A stretch of DNA of 64,000 nucleotides from Alteromonadaceae bacterium 2753L.S.0a.02 (GTDB lineage Bacteria; Pseudomonadota; Gammaproteobacteria; Pseudomonadales; Cellvibrionaceae): positions 2,009,001 to 2,073,000 of the forward strand of contig VISH01000002.1 of assembly GCA_007827375.1 (NCBI GenBank), given 5' to 3'. Both the position numbers and the translations under genes were made by a program. Below the pieces are notes generated by a model. That model ran no database searches. It worked only from the letters and a program-made list of their open reading frames with translations, and was not told the DNA's origin. Below, one piece after another: positions 58,278 to 64,000 of this stretch. Each line of letters opens with the position of its first letter. The stretch's first letter is position 1.

Positions 58278-58654
58278 TGTCTGATGAAGTGAAAGAAGCC
58301 AAATCACTGCTGGTAAAAGAAAAATGGCCAATAGTGTGCTCGGTGTGGAAAGCGATGCGCGAGCAGTTACAGCCCGTCAACCTTGAGCAGCTACTTGCGG
58401 AAGATCCACCCGATTTCGGGAGTGTCGAAGTCCGTAAAGATCCTTTCGATCAGAGCGAGTCGCTGATCGCACACTGGTACAACAAGGGCCAAATGGTTGG
58501 TAATATCGTGATTCACGCCAATGATCAAGCCTTCGCGGAATATGACGTTGTTCAGCCACACCCCTCAAAAACCGGTTGGTTTATTGAAGCTACAACAGCC
58601 TGGGGCTCGGCCAGTCGAATCTCTGCTGAATTGCGCTTGATCCAATCGCTTTAA
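58277..58654 (+). CDS. unknown protein at end of nifENX operon
   Basis: A 125-residue protein I do not recognise (MSDEVKEAKSLLVKEKWPIVC at the start). The ATG at 58277 overlaps the preceding stop; a TTG one codon earlier is less likely. It is the last gene before two terminators. Confidence 0.78.
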   Translation: MSDEVKEAKSLLVKEKWPIVCSVWKAMREQLQPVNLEQLLAEDPPDFGSVEVRKDPFDQSESLIAHWYNKGQMVGNIVIHANDQAFAEYDVVQPHPSKTGWFIEATTAWGSASRISAELRLIQSL

Positions 58655-58695
58655 TGAGTTTTTAATTACAAACATATTTTAGAAAATACTGTAAG

Positions 58696-58752
58696 CGCCA
58701 CCTCCTTTTATCGAGAAGCCCTGGGTAGATCGTAAAAAGTAGGTGGCGTTTT
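58696..58752 (+). terminator. terminator of the nifENX operon
   Basis: CGCCACCT (58696-58703) pairs with AGGTGGCG (58741-58748), with an inner stem of TTTTA/TAAAA, followed by TTTT. Confidence 0.8.
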
Positions 58753-58904
58753 GCTGTGTGTCGAAACTGGGCTGTCAGTCAGCGCGTAGTTTCCAGGTGT
58801 GTATCATTAATGGAACTCGCTTCAGTGAAGCAACGAGCTTGTATTAACTCCATCCCTAAACTGGTTTCGTAATATTCATCTTGCGAGTGTCGGATAGAGG
58901 GACT

Positions 58905-58962
58905 CGGGCAATGCGTGAGCTGAACAGCTACCGCATTGCCCGGAATGTGTTCTTTTATTTTT
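58905..58962. terminator. terminator hairpin before NifZ-like gene end
   Basis: CGGGCAATGCG (58905-58915) pairs with CGCATTGCCCG (58932-58942), with a further inner AGCTG/CAGCT stem. A T-rich tract follows on plus. It may end plus-strand transcripts that read through from the nifENX side and lies just past the end of the NifZ-like gene. Confidence 0.75.
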
Positions 58963-58975
58963 TCGCCGCTCGGAT

Positions 58976-59245
58976 TTAATTAATCACGTGATCGGGAATG
59001 TAAAGCTCATCTGGCCAGCAGGCCACTGCAGGCCCCAATTCGCCAGGTTTTACGCCTGTTTCAAAGCGCACCAAAACCAATACTTTATCTGGCTGATCTT
59101 CGAGGTGGCCGGTATTAATAATCACTCCGCGCTGATCCTTCTCAGCGATTACGGCTTCCTCCGGTAAGCCAGGCAGGCTGCCATCGTTGGTAATGTTGTT
59201 GGCAGCGTAAATGATGTCGCCTGGGGCGAGCGTATCGATCAGCAT
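58976..59245 (-). CDS. nifZ: NifZ-domain protein (short)
   Basis: An 89-residue protein with the NifZ domain: GDIIYAANNITNDGSLPGLPEEAVI, GVIINTGHLEDQPDKVLVLVRFE and ELGPAVACWPDEL. NifZ helps mature the P-cluster. The classic NifZ has a C-terminal extension, absent here, so this may be a shortened form. The ATG at 59245 has AAGGAGAA upstream; a longer start 11 codons earlier is rejected. It is read opposite to iscA(nif). Confidence 0.87.
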   Translation of the reverse strand: MLIDTLAPGDIIYAANNITNDGSLPGLPEEAVIAEKDQRGVIINTGHLEDQPDKVLVLVRFETGVKPGELGPAVACWPDELYIPDHVIN

Positions 59246-59261
59246 GTTGTTCTCCTTGGTT

Positions 59262-59277
59262 TGTCGTAAAGGCGACA
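59262..59277. promoter_or_regulatory. NifA activator site for iscA(nif)
   Basis: TGTCGTAAAGGCGACA fits TGT-N10-ACA and has the TGTCGTA core. It lies about 105 bases upstream of the plus -24 element, inside the 5' leader of the NifZ-like gene. Confidence 0.75.
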
Positions 59278-59372
59278 AAGCTTGTTGCAGGTTTAGTTTG
59301 TAACATCTGAATGTTGCTTTTGCATCTCGCTAAGTCATTGAATTTTAGTAAGAAAAAAGCTCTTTCAGGCGA

Positions 59373-59388
59373 TGGCACATGGCTTGCA
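59373..59388 (+). promoter_or_regulatory. sigma-54 promoter of iscA(nif)-nifUS
   Basis: TGGCACATGGCTTGCA is a near-perfect -24/-12 promoter. Expected start is near 59399. It faces the minus promoter at 59419. Confidence 0.85.
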
Positions 59389-59418
59389 CTTTAGTAACCG
59401 TGAACCCTGAGACCATGA

Positions 59419-59437
59419 TTGCAAGGTTTCTGCCAAA
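59419..59437 (-). promoter_or_regulatory. sigma-54 promoter of NifZ-like gene
   Basis: On minus TTGGCAGAAACCTTGCA, a near-perfect match. Expected start is near 59409, so its transcript would cross the plus promoter on the other strand. No own enhancer was found further right. Confidence 0.8.
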
Positions 59438-59479
59438 GGCAAGCTACGCAATGTTTCAGCCCAGAATGAGGAAGAGCTA

Positions 59480-59803
59480 ATGATTTCATTAACCGGAAAA
59501 GCAGTAGAAGCGGTAGATCGTTTTATTTCAAGTGCAAACAAGCCGATAGCCGGCCTTCGTATTCAAGTAGAAGGTGGTGGTTGTTCAGGTTTTAAATACA
59601 CCATGCGCCTGGAAGAAACTTCAGCCGCAAACGACCAACTCGTAGATTGCGGTGGTGTAACCCTGCTGATCGACGAAAACAGCGCGTCGATGCTAGAGAA
59701 CGTAACTGTCGACTTTGTTGAAAATTTGGAAGGCAGTGGTTTTAAATTCGAGAACCCCAATGCTACAGGAACCTGTGGCTGCGGTAATTCATTTACCTGT
59801 TAA
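59480..59803 (+). CDS. iscA: IscA(nif), A-type Fe-S carrier
   Basis: A 107-residue HesB/IscA protein with the three conserved cysteines in EGGGCSGFKY and TGTCGCGNSF. It delivers clusters during nitrogenase assembly. It is followed by nifU and nifS, as in Azotobacter. Confidence 0.94.
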   Translation: MISLTGKAVEAVDRFISSANKPIAGLRIQVEGGGCSGFKYTMRLEETSAANDQLVDCGGVTLLIDENSASMLENVTVDFVENLEGSGFKFENPNATGTCGCGNSFTC

Positions 59804-59865
59804 TTAACCTTTAATCAGGTAATCAGGTGTAATACTTAGCAGTCAGGCGACTGGAGGTGCAGATC

Positions 59866-60828
59866 ATGTGGGATTATTCCGAAAAAGTTAAAGAACATTT
59901 TTACGACCCAAAGAACGCAGGTGCGGTAGCCGATGCTAACGCGACAGGCGATGTGGGTTCCCTGAGTTGTGGTGATGCCCTGCGGCTCACCCTGAAAGTA
60001 GACCCTGAAACCGACATTATTTTGGATGCCGGCTTTCAAACCTTCGGATGCGGTTCTGCGATCGCATCTTCATCGGCATTAACTGAAATGATCAAAGGCC
60101 TGCATGTCGACGAGGCGCTTAAAATCAGTAACCAGGATATAGCCGATTATCTCGATGGCTTACCACCAGAGAAAATGCACTGTTCAGTTATGGGTCGCGA
60201 AGCGCTTCAGGCAGCAGTAGCCAACTACCGCGGTGAAGAGCTTGAGGACGATCATGAAGAAGGCGCACTGGTGTGTAAGTGTTTTGCCATCGACGAAGTG
60301 ATGGTTCGCGATACCGTACGTGCCAACAACCTTTCTTCTGTAGAAGAAGTGACAAACTACACTAAGGCTGGTGGCGGTTGTTCCAGTTGTCACGAAGCTA
60401 TCGAAAATATTCTTACTGAAGAAATGGCTGCACGCGGTGAAACTTTCGTAGCGCCACCCATTGCCGCCAGCAAGAAGAAAAAGGTTGTTAAGCTTAAGCC
60501 TGAAGAACCCAAGCCCGAACCCGCTGCTGCGCCCGCACCAGCTGCCGCGAAGCCAAGTGGTAAGCTGACTACAGTACAGCGCATCAAAATTATTGAAAAT
60601 GCCCTTGCGGAAATTCGCCCAACTTTACAGCGTGACCACGGTGACGTTGAATTGCTGGATGTTGACGGTAAGAACATTTACGTGAAATTAATTGGTGCTT
60701 GCGTAGGTTGTCAATTAGCGACTGCGACAGTAGGTGGCATTCAGCAGAAGCTTATGGAAGCGCTTGGTGAGTTCGTAAAAGTCACTCCAGTCACTGAAGA
60801 GCAGCTGACCAATTTAGTGGGGGTGTAA
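59866..60828 (+). CDS. nifU: NifU, Fe-S scaffold
   Basis: A 320-residue three-domain scaffold. The N-terminal IscU-like domain has LSCGDALRL, FGCGSAIASS and KMHCSVMG; the middle [2Fe-2S] domain has CKCFAIDEV and GGCSSCHEAI; the C-terminal Nfu domain has GACVGCQLA. Between the last two is a Lys/Pro/Ala-rich linker. The ATG at 59866 follows GGAGG; GTG at 59857 is rejected. nifS starts one base after the stop. Confidence 0.97.
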   Translation: MWDYSEKVKEHFYDPKNAGAVADANATGDVGSLSCGDALRLTLKVDPETDIILDAGFQTFGCGSAIASSSALTEMIKGLHVDEALKISNQDIADYLDGLPPEKMHCSVMGREALQAAVANYRGEELEDDHEEGALVCKCFAIDEVMVRDTVRANNLSSVEEVTNYTKAGGGCSSCHEAIENILTEEMAARGETFVAPPIAASKKKKVVKLKPEEPKPEPAAAPAPAAAKPSGKLTTVQRIKIIENALAEIRPTLQRDHGDVELLDVDGKNIYVKLIGACVGCQLATATVGGIQQKLMEALGEFVKVTPVTEEQLTNLVGV

Positions 60829-60829
60829 C

Positions 60830-62044
60830 ATGAACGATATCTATATGGATAACAACGCAACCACCATGGTTGACCCAGCGGTTGTAGATGAAATGCTGCC
60901 GTTTTTTACTGAACAATTTGGCAACCCTTCGTCTTTGCACAGCTTTGGTAACAAAGTTGGTTTCGCCCTGAAAAAAGCGCGTAAAACCGTTCAGACTTTG
61001 TTAGGTGCAGAGCACGATTCGGAAATTATTTTTACCTCTTGTGGTACTGAGGCCGATTCAACTGCAATTTTATCTGCATTGCGCGCTCAGCCCGAGCGTA
61101 AAGAAATTATTACCACCGAAGTAGAGCATCCGGCTATTCTCAATTTGTGCGAAAACCTGGAAACTCAGGGCTACACCGTGCATTACTTGAAAGTAGACGA
61201 AAAGGGTCGTCTCGATTTGAATGCTTATCAGAAGCTATTGACTGATCAGGTAGCTATCGCGAGCATCATGTGGGCTAACAATGAAACTGGAACCATTTTT
61301 CCAGTTGAAAAAATGGCTGAAATGGCGCAAGAAGAGGGCATCATGTTCCACACTGACGCTGTTCAGGCCGTTGGCAAGTTGCCAATTAACCTGCAAGACA
61401 GCGCTATTCATATGTTGTCTTTATCTGGTCACAAATTGCACGCCCCCAAGGGTATTGGAGTGCTGTATTTGAAGCGTGGCACTCGCTTCCGTCCGCTGTT
61501 ACGTGGTGGTCACCAGGAGCGCGGCCGCCGTGCGGGAACTGAAAATGCTGCAGCGATCGTTGGTTTAGGTAAGGCTGCGCAACTTGCGATGGATAACATG
61601 GCGCACGAAAACAGCTATGTGAAAAATCTGCGAGATAAGCTTCAGGAAGGCATTCTCAAAACTGTACCAAATTGCTTTGTTACAGGTGACCCTGAAAACC
61701 GCCTCCCAAATACTGTAAATATTGCGTTCGAATATATTGAAGGTGAAGCCATTTTATTGTTGATGAATAAACATGGCATTGCGGCATCCAGTGGTTCTGC
61801 GTGTACCTCTGGTTCGCTGGAACCTTCACATGTGATGAAGGCGATGGGTATTCCTTACACGGCAGCACACGGTACCGTGCGGTTTTCATTATCCCGTTAC
61901 AATACGGAAGAAGAAGTTAATCGCGTAATCGAAGCTGTTCCGCCTATCGTCGCTAAATTGCGTAAATTATCGCCATATTGGGATGCAGAGGCAAATGCTC
62001 CAATGGAAGAGCCTGAAAAGTCATTTGCACCAGTTTACGCATAA
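60830..62044 (+). CDS. nifS: NifS, cysteine desulfurase
   Basis: A 404-residue PLP enzyme. PLP lysine is in LSLSGHKLHAPKG; the catalytic cysteine is in SSGSACTSGSLEPSH; ANNETGTIFPV binds the cofactor. It supplies sulfur to NifU. It ends before a strong terminator. Confidence 0.97.
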   Translation: MNDIYMDNNATTMVDPAVVDEMLPFFTEQFGNPSSLHSFGNKVGFALKKARKTVQTLLGAEHDSEIIFTSCGTEADSTAILSALRAQPERKEIITTEVEHPAILNLCENLETQGYTVHYLKVDEKGRLDLNAYQKLLTDQVAIASIMWANNETGTIFPVEKMAEMAQEEGIMFHTDAVQAVGKLPINLQDSAIHMLSLSGHKLHAPKGIGVLYLKRGTRFRPLLRGGHQERGRRAGTENAAAIVGLGKAAQLAMDNMAHENSYVKNLRDKLQEGILKTVPNCFVTGDPENRLPNTVNIAFEYIEGEAILLLMNKHGIAASSGSACTSGSLEPSHVMKAMGIPYTAAHGTVRFSLSRYNTEEEVNRVIEAVPPIVAKLRKLSPYWDAEANAPMEEPEKSFAPVYA

Positions 62045-62155
62045 ATTGTAAAGAGTTTCCTCCTAGGGCTGATAAGCTGCTATCCCAACGGCAGCTTTGA
62101 GGCCCATTATTCATAGAGTTATCCTCTCTTACCTGCGCTCAACCGAGTGATATTC

Positions 62156-62182
62156 AGCCGCTATTTTTAGCGGCTTTTTTTA
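62156..62182 (+). terminator. terminator after nifS
   Basis: AGCCGCTA and TAGCGGCT form an 8-bp stem with a TTTT loop, followed by TTTTTT. A classic intrinsic terminator. Confidence 0.93.
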
Positions 62183-62274
62183 TTTTTGGTTGTAGTGTTC
62201 TCAGTATCGGCAAGCTCTTTGCTCACTGTTGGCAACTTTCATTCAAAGGTGTGTGCACTCGTGTGAAATGGTTG

Positions 62275-62290
62275 TGTCGTATTAACGACA
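62275..62290. promoter_or_regulatory. NifA activator site for nifV
   Basis: TGTCGTATTAACGACA fits TGT-N10-ACA and has the TGTCGTA core. It is about 100 bases upstream of the nifV -24 element. Confidence 0.78.
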
Positions 62291-62381
62291 ATTGCGCTTG
62301 CTTGTCGTGTTTGGTTTTTCATTACACATCTACAATCTTTGTAACATGTTGAAATTTAAAGGAAAAATATTTTTTATGGAG

Positions 62382-62398
62382 GGGGTACAAGTTTTGCT
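62382..62398 (+). promoter_or_regulatory. sigma-54 promoter of nifV-cysE
   Basis: GGGGTACAAGTTTTGC has GG-N10-GC spacing. The -24 half differs from TGGCAC, but position and enhancer support it. It is about 70 bases before the nifV ATG. Confidence 0.65.
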
Positions 62399-62465
62399 CT
62401 TAAGTAAATAGCAAAGTTAATAGCAGTTACAGATTATTAACTGAGTATTACAGAAGGTGAGCAAT

Positions 62466-63614
62466 ATGAATGCTGTTGTGATCGACGATACAACTCTACG
62501 AGATGGCGAACAAAGTGCCGGGGTTGCGTTTACAGCGGAAGAAAAAATTGCGATAGCACAGCACTTGGTGGAAACCGGTGTTACTGAGCTGGAAGTCGGC
62601 ATTCCAGCGATGGGCGAAGAAGAGTGCGATGTAATTCGCGCAATTGCCGCGCTAAACCTGCCCGCCACCATGCTCGCATGGTGCCGTTTAAATGATTTTG
62701 ATTTGTCGGCCGCGCTAACTACCCAAGTTCAGATGGTGGACCTTTCTGTTCCCGCGTCCGATCAGCATATCGCAAAAAAATTGCAAAAAAATCGCCAATG
62801 GGTCCTGGCGGAGATTGCGCGTTTGGTTCCAATCGCTCGCTCTCATGGTTTGGAGGTGTGTATTGGCTGTGAAGATGCGTCACGAGCAGACCCCGAATTT
62901 TTACTCCGCATTGCCGAAACCGCGGCAGACGCCGGAGCATTGCGAATTCGTTATGCAGATACTCTCGGTATTTTAGAACCCTTTGGCGTATTTGAAAGAA
63001 TCGCACAGCTGCGCGCGCGCACTGACCTTCAAATCGAAATGCATGCGCACGATGATTACGGCCTTGCAACTTCAAACACCTTGGCTTCGGTGAAGGCCGG
63101 CGCCACCCATATAAATACGACAGTTAACGGTCTCGGTGAGCGTGCCGGCAATGCGCCCTTTGAAGAATGTGTACTTGCTCTTAAAAATTTACACAATATC
63201 GATACCGGTATAGACGCCCGCAAAATTCCCGCACTTTCCATCCTTGTTGAAAAAGCTTCTGGCCGTGCGGTGAGTTGGCAAAAAAGCGTCGTGGGCGAGG
63301 GCGTCTTTACCCATGAATCCGGTATACACGTTGATGGCTTAATTAAAGACCGCAAGAATTACGAAGGTCTAAATCCCGAAGACCTTGGTCGAGCACACAG
63401 TTTGGTGCTCGGCAAACATTCTGGCTCAAGATTGCTGTTGTCTTCCTATCGTGAGCTGGGTATTACCTTGAGCGAATTAGAAGCAAGCAGTTTGCTGGCT
63501 CGGGTAAGACGATTTTCAACTGAGCAAAAACGCGGTCCCACTCGCGGCGAACTTTTTGTTTTTTATGAAGAATTGCACGGCCATTACACGCTTTACGCAG
63601 GAGGCAAGCAATGA
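62466..63614 (+). CDS. nifV: NifV, homocitrate synthase
   Basis: A 382-residue homocitrate synthase, making the organic ligand of FeMo-co from acetyl-CoA and 2-oxoglutarate. It has DDTTLRDGEQSAGVAF, EMHAHDDYGLATSN and HESGIHVDGLIKD. AAGGTGAG precedes the ATG at 62466; a start three codons earlier is rejected. Its stop overlaps cysE (ATGA). Confidence 0.96.
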   Translation: MNAVVIDDTTLRDGEQSAGVAFTAEEKIAIAQHLVETGVTELEVGIPAMGEEECDVIRAIAALNLPATMLAWCRLNDFDLSAALTTQVQMVDLSVPASDQHIAKKLQKNRQWVLAEIARLVPIARSHGLEVCIGCEDASRADPEFLLRIAETAADAGALRIRYADTLGILEPFGVFERIAQLRARTDLQIEMHAHDDYGLATSNTLASVKAGATHINTTVNGLGERAGNAPFEECVLALKNLHNIDTGIDARKIPALSILVEKASGRAVSWQKSVVGEGVFTHESGIHVDGLIKDRKNYEGLNPEDLGRAHSLVLGKHSGSRLLLSSYRELGITLSELEASSLLARVRRFSTEQKRGPTRGELFVFYEELHGHYTLYAGGKQ

Positions 63615-64000
63615 ACACTCCATCCGAAAATATAACGACCATTGATTCCGAAGTGGATACATCCACTGAAACACAAAAATTGCCATCCTTGTGGCAACAG
63701 TGGCGAGAGGATGTAAATTGCGTTTTCGATCGAGATCCCGCAGCGCGTGGTATCTTAGAGGTCTTAACGACCTATCCTGGCGTACATGCTTTATTGCTTC
63801 ATCGGGTGAGCGCCCGGCTTTGGCGAAGTGGTTGGCTGTATTTCGCGCGCTTACTTTCTTTCATCGCACGTCTAGTCAGCAATGTAGATATACATCCGGG
63901 TGCCCGCATTGGTAAGCGTTTGTTTATTGACCACGGCGCTTGCGTGGTGATAGGTGAAACGGCGGTGATTGGCGATGATGTCACTCTGTACCATGGCGTG
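63611..64000 (+). CDS. cysE: CysE, serine O-acetyltransferase (cut by window end)
   Basis: The first 130 codons of a serine acetyltransferase, which makes O-acetylserine for cysteine synthesis; in nif clusters it increases cysteine for NifS. After a variable start come a helical part (VHALLLHRVSARLWRSGW) and the beginning of the hexapeptide repeat beta-helix (HPGARIGKRLFIDHG, VVIGETAVIGDDV). It overlaps the nifV stop and runs out of the window. Confidence 0.92.
   Translation, partial: MNTPSENITTIDSEVDTSTETQKLPSLWQQWREDVNCVFDRDPAARGILEVLTTYPGVHALLLHRVSARLWRSGWLYFARLLSFIARLVSNVDIHPGARIGKRLFIDHGACVVIGETAVIGDDVTLYHGV

Larger units (their letters stand above)
58655..58975. other. gene-free stretch with two terminators
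   Basis: This 321-base stretch between convergent genes holds the terminators at 58696-58752 and 58905-58962 and about 150 bases of sequence without a feature I can name. Confidence 0.6.
62045..62465. other. nifS-nifV spacer
   Basis: This 421-base spacer contains the nifS terminator, a NifA site and a sigma-54 promoter for nifV. No gene is seen. Confidence 0.65.

Overview
The window is almost entirely a nitrogen-fixation (nif) island of a gammaproteobacterium. A NifL/NifA regulatory pair, an Rnf1-type electron-transport operon followed by nafY, a nifB-fdxN-nifO-nifQ-rhodanese-glutaredoxin operon, and iscA(nif)-nifU-nifS-nifV-cysE order together look like the Azotobacter vinelandii major and minor nif clusters fused into one locus. 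Moderate base composition, many conserved nif-associated small proteins and the flanking genes suggest a marine Cellvibrionaceae member (Teredinibacter-like). That placement is inference from gene content, because no rRNA or other marker gene is present.

Layout. 1-2812: flanking genes (end of an ApbE flavin transferase, an M32 carboxypeptidase, a metallophosphoesterase). 2916-7220, minus: nifB, fdxN, nifO, nifQ, rhodanese-ankyrin protein, glutaredoxin, bolA. 7355-10591, minus: nifA and nifL. 11017-17500, plus: rnfABCDGE, rnfH, nafY. 17521-20076, minus: modABC molybdate transporter. 20183-21688, minus: an unknown gene and a SIR2-like gene, divergent from nifH. 21935-29379, plus: nifHDK, nifT, nifY, a DUF6129-like protein, an Fe-S LRV-repeat protein, an unknown protein and a Nif11 peptide; then a NifX-like gene on minus. 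30056-35592: a block of apparently non-nif genes. 35638-41430: small nif-associated proteins, an LRR protein, NifX-like protein, AAA+ ATPase and alanine dehydrogenase. 41513-45083, plus: SagB/ThcOx-like oxidoreductase operon with a DUF364 protein. 45049-47195, minus: a heterodisulfide-reductase-like Fe-S protein, bfr, bfd. 47423-49830, plus: hemerythrin, rhodanese-ankyrin, GreA/B-like, aldo-keto reductase. 49891-50290: a 42-bp minisatellite. 50453-51862, minus: two unknown genes and a [2Fe-2S] ferredoxin. 52062-58654, plus: NifX-like, nifE, nifN, nifX, DUF269, CCE_0567-like protein, FdxB, [2Fe-2S] ferredoxin and others. 58976-59245, minus: NifZ-domain protein. 59373-64000, plus: iscA(nif), nifU, nifS, nifV, cysE (cut by the window end).

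How it works together. NifL/NifA would control a set of sigma-54 (-24/-12) promoters. I located fourteen good GG-N10-GC matches in front of nif and nif-associated operons, many with a TGT-N10-ACA NifA enhancer upstream, several of which share the extended core TGTCGTA. Rnf and ferredoxins supply low-potential electrons; ModABC supplies molybdate; NifU/NifS/IscA build Fe-S clusters; NifB, NifQ, NifV, NifEN and NifX-fold carriers assemble FeMo-co; NafY and NifY are likely apo-MoFe chaperones. NifW, full-length NifZ, NifM and NifF are not seen and may lie beyond the right edge.

The most interesting undescribed candidates are a SIR2-like two-gene unit sharing the nifH enhancer region, a four-gene translationally coupled hemerythrin/rhodanese-ankyrin/Gre-like/AKR operon, a SagB-like/DUF364 operon with a near-perfect -24/-12 promoter, an ald-AAA+-NifX-like operon, and a pair of face-to-face sigma-54 promoters between the NifZ-like gene and iscA(nif).
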